A stretch of DNA of 64,000 bases from Symbiodinium natans. Its lineage: Eukaryota; Sar; Dinophyceae; Suessiales; Symbiodiniaceae. Positions 20,749-30,515 of this stretch are shown here, in pieces (within the stretch, counting starts at the first letter, position 1; each line of letters opens with the position of its first letter). The position numbers and the translations under genes are program-made. The notes beneath the pieces were generated by a model. That model was not told where the DNA came from. It was given only the letters and a program-made list of their open reading frames with translations, and did not search any database. The stretch spans positions 29,017-93,016 of the forward strand of contig CAJNDS010000671.1 in the NCBI GenBank assembly GCA_905221605.1, in the 5' to 3' direction.

Positions 20749-20932
20749 AAAACCACCTCTTGGAGTTTCATGGTACTTACTAACCACTTATAACTGGGCT
20801 TATAACCCTACTTATAATTGGGATAACCCCTACAAGGCCCTTTAGGGGTACTATAAATAGGGTTATAAGTACAGTTATAATTGGTTAGTAAGTACCATGA
20901 ACCTCCAAGCAAGAGTGCATTTAGTGGTTCCA
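20749..20932. mobile_element. large palindromic (MITE-like) element, about 184 bp
   Basis: The left arm includes CATGGTACTTACTAACCACT and the right arm AGTTATAATTGGTTAGTAAG followed by TACCATG; they are nearly perfect complements. Pairing extends outward through CTTGGAG/CTCCAAG and inward through TTATAACCCTA. The loop holds AAGGCCCTTTAGGGG. It carries no coding capacity. It fits a foldback or MITE-type non-autonomous element. Confidence 0.7.
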
Positions 20933-20945
20933 AGTAAGGAATCGC

Positions 20946-21049
20946 TTGGGATGTTCCCGCTTATACTAACAGTCCTTAATCGGGATTATAGTATCCCCGA
21001 TTATTACCATCCCTATCAAGGGCCGTTTGTCTAAGGAGGAGCATCTCAA
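20946..21049. mobile_element. inverted-repeat element, family A (A1)
   Basis: The left arm starts TTGGGATGTTCCC and contains CTTATACTAACAGTCCTTAA. The right arm ends GAGCATCTCAA and is complementary with some mismatches over about 48 bp. It lies only 14 bp from the large palindrome to its left. Confidence 0.7.
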
Positions 21050-22156
21050 AAGCCACTCTTTGCAACTCCAACCCTCGAGGGTTTAGGGTGGAGTAGGCTT
21101 TACAGTTGAGTTTTAAGGGGCTGAGGGACGCTTTTGCAAGGGACTCTCGAGCTTTGCTTTTTGGTCGTGGCTGTGTGAGATGAAAGGTTGGTTACAGACT
21201 CGGACAGGTTTTGGCTTTTGGGTTCAGGGTTTGGAGGTGCTCTGCACCCCTCAACCCTTTTAAAAGCCGCTTAAAGGGTTCAGTTCTTGAGAGTGTCTTG
21301 GCCCGAATTGGACCCCCTAAACCTCTTGAACCCTTGAGTCCCAATTATATGTTCCAATCCCCCCACTAAACCCCTAAACCCTAAACCCTAAACCCTAAAC
21401 CCTAAACCTCCAAACCCCCAAACCCCCCAAGGCCCATCGACCGAGGCTGCGACGTGTTGGATCGGCTCCCGCCTTCAGCAAGACCTGGGCACCGCGCTCG
21501 GGCTTCCAGTGGTTTTAGAGGTTACAGGGGTTTCAGGGCTTTTTAGGGGTTTTAGGGTTTACAGGGGTTTTGGGCGCTTTAGGGTTTTAGGGAGGTGTTT
21601 ACGGGTTTTTAGGGTTTACAGGGGTTTTAGGTTTCAGGGAGGTTTTAAGGGCTTTTTAGGGATTCTAGGGATGTTTTAGGGTTGAAAAGGGTTTTGTAGG
21701 TTTCGGGCTTTATAGGGTTTACAGAAGTTTTAGGGTCTTAGGGTTTAGGGTTGCGCATTTAGGGTTTAGGGTTTAGAGCGTAGGGTTTGGGGTTTCAGGC
21801 GTATGGTTTGGGGGTTGAGGTTTGGGGTTTAGGGCTAGGGTCTAGCGATTGAGGGTTTGCAAATATCGTAATGGGGCAAAAGCTCTAGCTTAGGATTTAT
21901 GTAATAGGGTTCTAGGGTTTGGCAATATAGGGTTGAAGCCCTCAAGCCCGAAGCCCTAAGTTTTGGGGTTGTGGTGTTGCTTGAGAGCCTAGGCGGAGAC
22001 AATCACTGCTTTTTCCAATGGGTTGAGGCTTTCGGGTTTGGGGTTCAGGTAGATAAAACCTAGGGAAAAACATGAGGGTTTAGGACGTAGGGGTTGGGTT
22101 TCGGGTGAACTCTGCACCCCCCGATCCCCTGTAGGATGCCATAACTGATTTAGGGT
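21050..22156. repeat. degenerate G-rich heptamer region
   Basis: A C-rich array lies at 21371-21409. From 21510 to 21960 the sequence is mostly decayed TTTTAGGG/TTTACAGGGG words with some intact TTTAGGG (21740-21780). No gene is supported. Confidence 0.65.
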
Positions 22157-22508
22157 GTTGGGCTTGGGGCTCCCCCGACCCCTAGCGCAGAATGGTCCTT
22201 TGGCCATGTCTTCAGCAGGTTCCACCACCGCAGCCATCTTGGACCAGGGGCCCAGCCACGGAAACTTGAAACCACCGAGCCCCTTGTCGCAACGTCGGCA
22301 CTGTGCCTCCGTGCAAACTATCCTGCGCAGCGGAAGCACACCTCCTCGATACGGAATCTCACTGATATTCGGCTCCGGGGCTGGTATGTGCACTATTTCA
22401 GCCACCCGACGCCATATAGACCAATACTCTTCCGATCTGCCGTCCCTGTCGAGGGCGCTGACCACGTCTGCTCTGCAGCTGCCAAACTCGAGGATAGTCT
22501 CACAATGA
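22157..22508 (-). pseudogene. unrecognised exon-like fragment (minus strand)
   Basis: The minus-strand frame is open for about 110 codons and protein-like. It starts about ETILEFGSCRADVVSALD and continues through SIWRRVAEIVHIPAPEPN and IVCTEAQCRRCDKG. It is cut on both sides by telomere-like sequence, and the upstream in-frame stop is inside a CCCTAA word. The CxxxxCxxC pattern could bind metal, but no family is recognised. The plus strand is also open, so coding is not proven. Confidence 0.33.
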
Positions 22509-22608
22509 CTGATATGGGCTTAGGGTGTTTAGGGTTTAGGGTTGTCAGGTTTGTTGGGGTTGACCCTCAAACTCTAAACCCCGGGTCTTAAACCGCCAAC
22601 TCGGTGCC

Positions 22609-22702
22609 CCCTAAACCCTAAACCCTAAACCCTAAACCCTAAACCCTAAACCCTAAACCCTAAACCCTAAATCCTAAACCCTAAACCCTAAACCCTAAAC
22701 CT
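22609..22702 (-). repeat. CCCTAAA array, about 13 copies
   Basis: Nearly perfect heptamers with one CCTAAAT change. Confidence 0.95.
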
Positions 22703-22800
22703 GAAATCTCCCAGCACAGCTCCAGGCACCCCACTTCCACCACCTCCATGGTGTCCTTCTCCGATGTCAGGATGCTCCTGCGGAGACTCCAGGGGGGGAG

Positions 22801-22881
22801 GGGTTTAGGGTTTAGGGTTTTAGGGTTTTAGGGTTTTAGGGTTTTAGGGTTTTAGGGTTTTAGGGTTTTAGGGTTTTAGGG
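22801..22881 (+). repeat. homogeneous TTTTAGGG octamer array
   Basis: After two heptamers (to 22817), eight consecutive TTTTAGGG octamers follow with no interruption. A change of unit within one array implies local amplification of a variant, or a template switch in repeat synthesis. Confidence 0.95.
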
Positions 22882-23200
22882 TCAAACCACAGCCCGAAGG
22901 CAAAGAACTGTGCCGAGCGACTCCGACAGCCTCTGGAGAAACACTTAAGTCACTGAGGGACTACTATAGGGGTCGCAAAAATCCTCATAATATTCCCTCA
23001 TGGTTTGTGAGTAATTTTACGAAAATATCCCCCCCCCCCCCCCCCCCCCCCAAGGCCCTGTTCTGATTGTGAAGGCCCCTATAGCACCTCCGTCGAAACC
23101 GGACGGGCCTGCAGCAAGCAAGGTGCAAAGGCGTCTGGCCCGAAGGAGTTGTCGCGTTCGGATCTGCAGGATCGGGGGTGAGGAGCTCGAGGTTTCGAGG
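22882..23200. other. unique spacer with poly-C
   Basis: No gene is supported. A tract of about 22 C lies at 23029-23051 and the flanks are AT-richer. Confidence 0.55.
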
Positions 23201-23290
23201 TTGGGATGCTTCCCCCTTATACTTAGGGATTTGTAGTAGCCACCATTATAATCCCTACTAAAGACTGTTAGTACAAGGAGAAAATCCCAA
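23201..23290. mobile_element. inverted-repeat element, family A (A2)
   Basis: Runs from TTGGGATGCTTCCCCCTTAT to AAATCCCAA. The right arm carries ATTATAATCCCTACTAAAGA and CTGTTAGTACAAGG. TTCGAGG occurs just outside both ends, a possible short target duplication. Confidence 0.7.
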
Positions 23291-24256
23291 GTTCGAGGGG
23301 TTGAGGACAAACCACAACCAACCCTGTAGATTGGCAAGCCCAACAAGTCCTCAACCCCAAGCACAACATGCCCTCAAACCCAAACCCCAAACCCAATATG
23401 CCCGAACTACCCGAACCACCGCAAGTACCCGGATTACCCTAAAACCCAAACCCTACCCTACTGCAATCCCCTCTAAACCCTAAAGTCCAAAGTCCAAACC
23501 CTAAACCCAAATCCCTATGCCCTGAAGCCAGCTCTCTTCTATCCTGGGCCTTCCAAACCCTCGGTTTTCCGTTAGGAATGCAAGCCTGAGAAAGAAGAAG
23601 CGGAACCCTTCGTTTATATACATACGTATTGTGTGTGTATATATATATATACATATATAAATGTACACATACACGTATACCTACGTCTAAGCCTCTCTAT
23701 AGATCTTGCTAGAATCTTTCGTGGTCCTTTCGCCGCTCGCATTCAGCTCTGGGCTGCCATCTCCAGGCTCTTTGCCCTTGTCCAGAGCTCGGAGGGGAGT
23801 CGAAGCTTCTCGGTTTAGGGTTTAGGGTTTAGGGTTTAGGGTTTAGGGTGAGTATATTATATGACCTGTATACACGGGGAAAAATAGCCTTTTAAGCCCG
23901 AAGCCCTGAACCTCAAACGTTCCGTGCCTGCTCCATGCGCCAGTAATAGAGACACTGCCTCAGTGGCCACGATGGGTGGCCCCGGGTCGTGGGTTAGGAA
24001 GCAAGGTTCAGGGTGTAGAGTTTAGGGTTTAGGGTTTCGGGTTATAGAAACTTAGGGTGTCGGGGTTTTCAGCCACTCAGGGTTCAGGGGTTTACGAAAC
24101 CCCAAACCCTAAACCGTTTGTGCTCAGGAGGTTGCCGCATTTAGAGGTGTTTACGGCTTGGGAGTAGAAGTTTGGGGCCGGAAGTTTCAGGGTTAGAGAA
24201 TAGGGGGACAGCCGCCGGCATTGAGCTGCACAAGACATGTTCGTGTCTCTGTCTCT
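23291..24256. other. gene-free; microsatellite and heptamers
   Basis: A (TA)n-like microsatellite lies at 23634-23665. A clean TTTAGGG array of about 5 copies lies at 23813-23849 and degenerate G-rich words at 24000-24060. Sequence at 23350-23520 is C-rich with decayed CCCAAACC words. Confidence 0.6.
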
Positions 24257-24298
24257 GTGTGTGTGTGTGTGTGTGTGTGTCTGTTTGTGTGTGTGTGG
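24257..24298. repeat. (TG)n microsatellite
   Basis: Nearly pure TG dinucleotides, broken by CTGTT. Confidence 0.95.
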
Positions 24299-24437
24299 TT
24301 CTTGGGCCGAGATCCTGGCCCGATTTCCCAGACCCTAAGCCCTGCAGTAAACCAGGAAGAAGCATCATGGAAAGAAAGTGCAACCTCCTTTTCGAGCCCG
24401 AAACCCTAAACCCCAACCCTAAACTCTAAGCCGCCAC

Positions 24438-24481
24438 CCTAAACCCTAAACCCTAAACCCTAAACCCTAAACCCTAAACCC
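24438..24481 (-). repeat. CCCTAAA array, about 6 copies
   Basis: Perfect heptamers ending in CCCCAAAT. Confidence 0.93.
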
Positions 24482-24561
24482 CAAATCCTCTGTGCCATCC
24501 CGGTCACCACCGGCGCAACTCGCCGCGCGGCATCATGAATGGGAGCAGAGCCGCAGCAGCC

Positions 24562-24800
24562 AACCTTACTTGGGTTTTAGGGTGGGTGGGGTGTTTAGTG
24601 TGTTTAGGCCCATTACTTGGGTTCTAGGGTGGTTTAGGGTGTTGGGTGTAGGGTGTGTAGGTCCAGTTTAGAACCTTACTTGGGTTTTAGGGTGGTTTAA
24701 GGTGTTTGCTGCGTTTAGGGTGTTTAGGTCCAGTTTAGAACCTTACTTGGGTGGTTAGGGTGGTTAGGGTGTTTGGGGTGTTTAGGGTGTTTAGGTTCAG
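24562..24800. repeat. imperfect tandem repeat derived from heptamers
   Basis: The phrase CTTACTTGGGTTTTAGGGTGG recurs with small changes at about 24562, 24611, 24672 and 24740, spaced 49-68 bp. TGTTTAGGTCCAGTTTAGAA recurs at about 24656 and 24722. The units mix TTAGGGTG words with non-telomeric sequence. Confidence 0.7.
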
Positions 24801-24819
24801 GGTGTTGAGGGTGCTTAGG

Positions 24820-24942
24820 TACTATGGTGCTGGGAAGTTCTAAATTTTTGGGTTTTGTGTAAACGCTCAGGGAAAAGAGGCTTGTAAGGTAAACCCCGAA
24901 AAAGGGAAGGAGGGCAAGAAGGGTACTGCTGTGCATCCTAGA
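24820..24942. mobile_element. inverted-repeat element, family C (C8, diverged)
   Basis: The right arm GAAGGGTACTGCTGTGCATCC and the centre AAAAGAGGC...AAGGTAAACCCC match family members at 56.5 and 59.9 kb. The left arm is eroded. Confidence 0.4.
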
Positions 24943-25836
24943 ACACATGCACGCAATGAGGTACAGTAGCATGTGCTTGCGATGATATCTGGAGCGTCAC
25001 GGCATCATTCTCAGTGTCTTGGGGGTGGGGGGGGGGAGGTGGGGGCGTACCTTAGGGATCCGGTGTCCGGCACACTGGCCAAAATTCCCAAAACATTCTC
25101 AAGTTTCATATTCGAGGGGTCCAAGCCCTCAACCCTAAACCCTAAACCCTAAACCTCCAATCCCTCGGCTTCCCTTTAGGAGTGCAAGCCTGGGAACGAA
25201 GAAGCGCAACCCTTGGTTTGTATACTGTATACATATGCATTGTATCTCTTTGTCTATATTCTTTGTACTACATCTATCTGAATATATATGTATATATATG
25301 TGTACATACCCATCAACCCATAGATCTACATATGTATATACATACATACAGTTCTTTTACCCAAGCCCTAGTAAAAACCCGTCATTAAAGCCCTAAGCTT
25401 ACAGCTCCGATGTCTTTTTGCCTGAGCTTCGTGCTGCGTCTGTGCGGGCTTTGTGTCGCAGCAAGGCCTTTGCCATTCGATACGCACCATCATCCTGCGT
25501 TCAGGTCTTGGATTTTAGGGTTTAGGGTTTGGGGTTTGGGGTTTAGGGTTTAGGGTTTAGTGTTAAGGTTTAGGGCTTCATCTCAGGGTCCAGGGCTTAG
25601 GGTTTGGGATTTGAGGTTCAGACGTTCGGGGTCTAACGTCTAGGGCTTGGGCGACACAATCCACCCAGACCTACAGTTTGCTAATTCCGCGAGCAGTACC
25701 GAAGCCGATGGCAACAGCATCGTTCGAATGAAGAGCATCGGAACCAGCCTAAGTGGAGCAACCATTCTAGCATCTTTTTGCGGGTCCCAGACAGCACTTT
25801 CAACCCTGGCGGGGTTGTAGGGGGTTGGGTCGAAGG
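24943..25836. other. gene-free; microsatellites and heptamers
   Basis: A short CCCTAAA run lies at 25130-25155 and AT-rich TATATG-type microsatellite at 25215-25352. A G-rich run lies at 25512-25570. No gene is supported. Confidence 0.6.
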
Positions 25837-25899
25837 CCAGTAACCTTGGGTACTTTCCTTGATCCAAAAGAGGGCAAAAGGGCACCACTGCGCTACCAC
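25837..25899. mobile_element. inverted-repeat element, family C (C4, short)
   Basis: GCCAGTAACCTTGGGTACTT pairs with AAAAGGGCACCACTGCGCTACC. The central part seen in longer copies is missing. Confidence 0.5.
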
Positions 25900-26273
25900 G
25901 ATACCCCAAAACATGACTTCTTGTTGGATCTAGGGTGCCTCATTTCCTCCCGGCCCCCAGCCTTCCGGGTGATGGATCGTACCGCACGAGCAAGTGGAGT
26001 GAAGCCACAGCAGGCCGAGTTCAGTGACTCCTGCGGGAACCCTAAAGCACAAACGAAAAAACCCTGTGCCTTAGGGTTTAGGAACCCAAGCCCAGAAACC
26101 GAAAACTTTATGGCTCGGCTCCCTGTGCAGCCGTAGCCTCAAGCTTTCAAGCGCTGATGCGTTAGGGGCTTCGGAGTTTGGGAAGGTTTGGGCCAGGACC
26201 TCTCTCTTTGCTTGCGCAGAGAGCCTTCGCTACTGTGTGAGCCATAGCTGTCAGGGGCGGGACTGGGGCCCCT
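25900..26273. other. unique spacer, nothing recognised
   Basis: Only isolated heptamers (26075-26085). No supported gene or element. Confidence 0.5.
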
Positions 26274-26414
26274 CCATTATAATCCCTACCAAGGACTGTT
26301 AGCAAAAGGGGGAACATCCCGAGGGTTGAGGGTTGTTCCCCCCCGTAAACCCTAAACCCTAGACCCTAAACCCCTTATACTAACAGTTCTTAATAGGGAT
26401 TGTCGTACCCCCTA
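26274..26414. mobile_element. family A halves in reversed order (A3)
   Basis: The right half (CCATTATAATCCCTACCAAG to GGGGGAACATCCC) lies at 26274-26320. The left half (CCCCTTATACTAACAGTTCT to GTACCCCCTA) lies downstream at 26371-26414. About 50 bp with CCCTAAA words separates them. The order is the opposite of intact copies. Confidence 0.6.
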
Positions 26415-26517
26415 TGGAGGAGTCCTTCATTCCAGCAGCCAGAAGGAACTCGAGGGCCTCCACATGATGACCGTGAACGGCCTGGCATTGGCACTGGCAG
26501 TATTCAGATACATATAC

Positions 26518-26518
<1 letters not shown>

Positions 26519-26548
<30 letters not shown>

Positions 26549-26682
26549 TGTATGTATGTGTATATGTGTATATGTATATATGTATATATGTATATATGTA
26601 TATATATGTATATATATATATATAGTGACAGTGTTAGCAGCAGCAGCAGCAGCGGCAGCGGCAGCGGCAGCAGCAGCATTCG
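26519..26682. repeat. compound microsatellite: (ATGT)n, (TA)n, then CAG/CGG repeats
   Basis: (TGTA)n from 26519, passing to TATATG and pure TA to about 26624, then AGC/GGC triplets at 26636-26682. The poly-Ala and poly-Tyr frames read from it are artefacts. Confidence 0.95.
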
Positions 26683-27587
26683 TATTCGTGTAAGCACATG
26701 TCTTAGGTGTTAGGCGTAGCAGTAGCATCATGCACATTAGTATTCGCATTGGTATCATGGGTCTTAGCATCAGTATAGTGGTATTAGCATAAGTAGTACC
26801 TGTATTTGTAGAAATCTCAGTATACTAGTATACCAGTTGCCTACTAGCCGATTCCTGCACTAGCCCTAAACACTAAACCCTAAACCCTAAACCCTAAAGG
26901 AGACCCAGCCCCACCAAACCCCGCAAGTTCGACGAACCGATGGTTTGAGGCGCTGATTCTTCTGGTGAAAAGACTGTGGGCTTTTTCGGGTTTCGGGCTT
27001 GGGGTTTAGGGCTTAGGGTGAAGAGCGTAGGGCTTAGGGTTAAGGATTTCGCTGCTATTCGGGGGTAAGGCCTATTGTCTGGGCTACCAACACCCTAAAT
27101 CCCCCAACTCTGTATAGATTAAATTAATCAAAAAGTACATATTTAGATCTGTATATATGTATACATGTGAATATAAATAAACACAAAAATTAGTAAATAA
27201 ACAAAATATATAAATACATAAGCAATAAATACAGCATGTATATATACATATATATGCATACATACCCTGCACCTTACACCCTGCCCGTAAACCAAACGCC
27301 CTGCTCGCCTCTCTAAGCCCCCCAAACCCTGGACCCTACTCTATTCCCCCAAGATTAAACAAGGTAGCCCTAAACCCTAAACCCTAAGCTCCTAACACCG
27401 CCCGCGCCACCTCGTGAAGTGAGTGGTCGGAGCGGCAGCTACAGCTCAGTACAGAGCTCCTTTGTAGAGCCAACTGTACGTGGGCAACCTGGGCGCGGAA
27501 ATCAGTGGGGGGTGGGTTTAGGATTTAGGGTTTAGGGTTTAGGGTTTAGGGTTTAGGGGTTTAGGGGTTTACGGTTTAGGGGTTTAG
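26683..27587. other. gene-free, AT-rich patch and heptamers
   Basis: C-rich runs at 26868-26897 and 27366-27390. An AT-rich stretch of ATATAAATA words lies at 27110-27262. A G-rich array begins about 27515 and continues with TTTAGGGG variants to 27590. Confidence 0.6.
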
Positions 27588-27650
27588 GGTTCTCTAAATT
27601 TGGGGTCAATCTTTTTGGGTCCTTCTAACAAGGTCCCTGCGCTGTTAGGC
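27588..27650. repeat. dispersed repeat, family F (F1)
   Basis: GGGTTCTCTAAATTTGGGGTC, ACAAGG and GTTAGGCT appear in the same order as at 36855-36920. Only two copies are seen in this window. Confidence 0.45.
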
Positions 27651-27929
27651 TCAGGGTTTCAGGGTTTAAGGGTTTAGGGGGTTTGGGGTTTAGGGGTCCA
27701 ACTGTCTTGGCCTCCCGACTGAGTTCTTCCTGATACCAGTCAACACCTGTCGGACAGGAACCGAGCATGCTAGATCTTGCCCCTGAGCCTAACTCTTGAT
27801 CCGGAAGCCCTTATTTCCAATGTCAGGGTTCTAAGGGGGGCGGGGGTTTGGGGTGACGGACGCTGGGGTTAGGGCCATTACCTCTGACCAACCCCACCCC
27901 TGCCAGCCTAAACTCAACAAGAGCTAAAC
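27651..27929. other. unique spacer, nothing recognised
   Basis: Short degenerate G-rich words at 27655-27695. No supported gene. Confidence 0.5.
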
Positions 27930-28030
27930 GGGGGTTTCCGAACCTAGGCGACCCCCCCCAATATATCCACAAATGGTCGGATCCCCTTCTTCATATGGAC
28001 CCCAGTAAGGCCCCAACTTCGGAGACCCCC
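27930..28030 (-). mobile_element. inverted-repeat element, family B (B13)
   Basis: Minus-oriented copy: on the reverse strand it runs GGGTCTCCGAAGTTGGGG, GGCCTTACTGGGGTCC, AGGGGATCCGACCATTTG and ends TTCGGAAACCCC, matching the family order. Confidence 0.65.
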
Positions 28031-28035
28031 AAATG

Positions 28036-28149
28036 GTTTAGGGTTTAGGGTTTAGGGTTAGGGGTTTAGGGTTTAGGGTTTAGGGTTTAGGGTTTAGGGT
28101 TTAGGGTTTAGGGTTTAGGGTTTAGGGTTTAGGGTTTAGGGTTTAGGGT
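28036..28149 (+). repeat. TTTAGGG array, about 16 copies
   Basis: Near-perfect, with one TTAGGGG variant near 28058. Confidence 0.95.
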
Positions 28150-28271
28150 ACCTCCCCTGCGGCTGCTCAAAAGACCCTAAGCCCCGAGCCCTTCAATTCC
28201 TCCCCCAAGCGGAGTCATTTCGGAAGCCGCCATTGAGCTCCTGTACTACAAGAGGTTTAGGGTTTCTATAC

Positions 28272-28364
28272 TGAACTTGGAACCCTAGCAAAATCAGCAG
28301 TTTAGCGTTTCTTAGGAATTAAAGTGCCCCCAAAAATGAAAACATATTTCCAAGTATCCCTAAG
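28272..28364. mobile_element. short dispersed element, family E (E1)
   Basis: 93 bp from GAACTTGGAACCC to TTCCAAGTATCCCTAAG. ACTTGGAA and TTCCAAGT form short inverted ends. The sister copy is at 32262-32355. Confidence 0.6.
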
Positions 28365-29554
28365 GTTTAGGGGGTAGGGTTTAGGGTTTAGGGTTTAGGG
28401 TTTAGGGTTTAGGGTTTCGGGTTTAGGGTTTAGGGTTCAGGGTTTGGGGGCTTCAAGTGCCCAGCGCGAGACCGTGCCTCGCTTGTCTGCTGCCGCACCT
28501 TCTGTGCCGCGCAGGGCGCCGGCGGGGGAGTGGCGAGCGTGGTCTGCGCAAAGTGGGTTTAGGGTTTAGGGTTTGGGGTTTGGGGTTTCGGGTTTAGGGT
28601 CGGTTTGGCCCCAAAACCGGTACCCCTAAGTCCGTATAAAGCCGATACCCTAGAGTTGCCCAAAAACCTATAAGCCCTAGAACGCCATACATCCCGATGA
28701 AAGCCGAAGCAAGGAGCTTCAGCAAATTGATCGAAAGCGCCTTTGAATAAATGAATTTGGGGGGTGGGTGGGGGGACCACCTCCAACCCCAAACCCAATA
28801 CAATGTCTCTAAGTCTCTAAACCCTAAAACCAGTCAGACTGAGCTAGAGACTTACCTTACTGTTGAGGCGCCATTTGGGGTTTGAGAGGTGTAAGCCCGA
28901 GACCCTACACCCCCACACCCTACGCCCCAAAACCTTACACTTAAGTTGGGGCTTTGGGAACTTTCTTGGTGGTTGGGGCCTGAACCGGGGCCAACCCTAA
29001 ACCCTAAACCCTAAACCCTAAACCCTAAACCCCAAGACCCTAAACCCTAAACCCTAAACCCTAAACCCCAAGACCCTAAACCCTGGGCTTCGGGTAGCTT
29101 GGAGACTTCCCAGACCCGAATGCCTTCGTCTTCGGCTCCGGGGTCTGCAAGATGCGCCCATACAGATCCTAAGGAGGGTTTAGGGCAGGGTTTTAAGGTT
29201 TAGGGTTTAGGGTGTAGGGTGTAGGGTTTAGGGTTTAGGGAGTAGGGTTTAGGGTGTAGGGTTTAGGGTATGGGGTTTAGTGTTGGGGGTTGAGGGTTTA
29301 GGGTTTGGGGTGACCTGTAGCTGTTTTCGATTCTTCTAGAATCTGTGAGAAAATTCAAGGTGTAATGAGCCCCGCAGGGGGGGGGGGGGGGCGGGAGCGA
29401 TAGACCACAAAGCCACATAGACCGCCAAGACCTCCTCAGACATCCCTTCCCCTAACTAATCGATAGGCAACTTGCGAAAACCCGAAGCCTCTAAAGCCCT
29501 AAACCCTGAAACCCTGAACCCTGAAACCCCAAACTGGGTCTCGGATAGCTACCC
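28365..29554. repeat. heptamer arrays with spacers
   Basis: G-rich arrays at 28375-28450 and 28555-28600, C-rich arrays at 28994-29085 (two blocks of about 5 joined by CCCAAGA). A long decayed G-rich stretch fills 29175-29310, and about 14 G lie at 29378-29391. The minus-strand open frame at 28560-28800 ends in heptamers and is not convincing. Confidence 0.7.
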
Positions 29555-29610
29555 AAACCCTAAACCCTAAACCCTAAACCCTAAACCCCAAACCCTAAAC
29601 CCTAAATCCC
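29555..29610 (-). repeat. CCCTAAA array, about 7 copies
   Basis: Heptamers with one CCCCAAA variant. Confidence 0.9.
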
Positions 29611-29644
29611 CAATGGCTCTCAGATGGCTCTCAGACGGCCTGAG

Positions 29645-29800
29645 CGTAGTCACACGGGCTCTAAATATGGTCCCTAGGGTTCTGATGTACCGGCCCTTAG
29701 TTTGTACAGGGTCTATAAGGGATATATACGGCGTAGATACGGGGTACATAAGGGGTACCCTTTTAAGGTTCCACATTAAGGGAGCATGTAACTACCCCTT
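29645..29800. mobile_element. inverted-repeat element, family D (D2)
   Basis: The left side has ATGGTCCCTAGGG and CGGCCCTTAG. The right side has AAGGGTACCC and TTAAGGGAGCATGTAACTACC, complementary to a family left arm. Length is about 155 bp. Confidence 0.55.
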
Positions 29801-29837
29801 AAGAGATCGGCCAGTTCAGGCACCCCATGAATTCAAT

Positions 29838-29918
29838 GTTCGGTCCTTGATAGTGATTCTGAGGTGGGGTAAGAAAATCACTCTTAAGGACGGTTCGTAG
29901 AAGGGCGGAACATCCCAA
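29838..29918. mobile_element. inverted-repeat element, family A (A9, degenerate left arm)
   Basis: GGTCCTTGATAGTGATTCT pairs with AATCACTCTTAAGGAC, and the copy ends GGCGGAACATCCCAAG like other family A right ends. The left terminus is lost. Confidence 0.45.
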
Positions 29919-30365
29919 GCTAAACCTTACTTCACCTCGAAACCCTAACCCGCTTGATGAGTTTAGGGTTTAGGGTTTAGGGCTTAGGGTGTAGGGTTAA
30001 GGGGCTAATAAACCTTAGGCCCGATGGACCCGAAACCCTGCACCGAACAGTCCCCATGATCGAGAGACCTGCTTGGTTCGTAAGCCCCGAGCAAAGTCAG
30101 CACCCAGACCTGACCGAGATTTTGGGGCGTTGGGGACTTTTAGGACGTTTAGGGTTTAGGGTTTAGGCTAGCATGATTGCTTTCGAGGTGTTTAGGGGTT
30201 TTGGCTTTGGGGGTTGGAGGCGCTTCAGAGGAACGGATTCAGGGCTTGGGTGGTGCAGGGGGTTGCTGGAACGTACTCTGCACCCGACACCCAAATAGTT
30301 GTGCAGCTTTCGGGGGCTTCATTCGCACTGTAACAGCAACATTCGACGGATCATCGTCTTAATCC
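29919..30365. other. gene-free spacer
   Basis: G-rich words at 29961-30000 and 30146-30168. No gene is supported. Confidence 0.55.
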
Positions 30366-30515
30366 AAGGCAAGTTGCATGGTCCTCCAAAATGGGCCCGT
30401 AAGTGGGGAGCCCCCTTATAGACCCCTCATACCCTGCAAAATCCAAGGGCCCATACTTCAGAAGCCTTTAAGGAAGTGAGAGGGCCATACTAAGGGACCA
30501 TGTACCCACCCTTAG
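30366..30515. mobile_element. inverted-repeat element, family D (D3)
   Basis: Left GCATGGTCCTCCAAAATGGG pairs with right CCATACTAAGGGACCATGTA. The interior has CCCTTATAGACCCC and AAGGGCCCATACTTCAGA, shared with D4. Confidence 0.6.

Noticed and set aside
26130-26142. CCGTAGCCTCAAG, resembling a spliced leader lacking its middle eight bases
   Set aside because: It needs an internal deletion to match, so chance is likely. It is not near any recognisable transcript.
26380-26770. Several frames rich in Tyr/Ile/His and poly-Ala
   Set aside because: Pure microsatellite translation on both strands.
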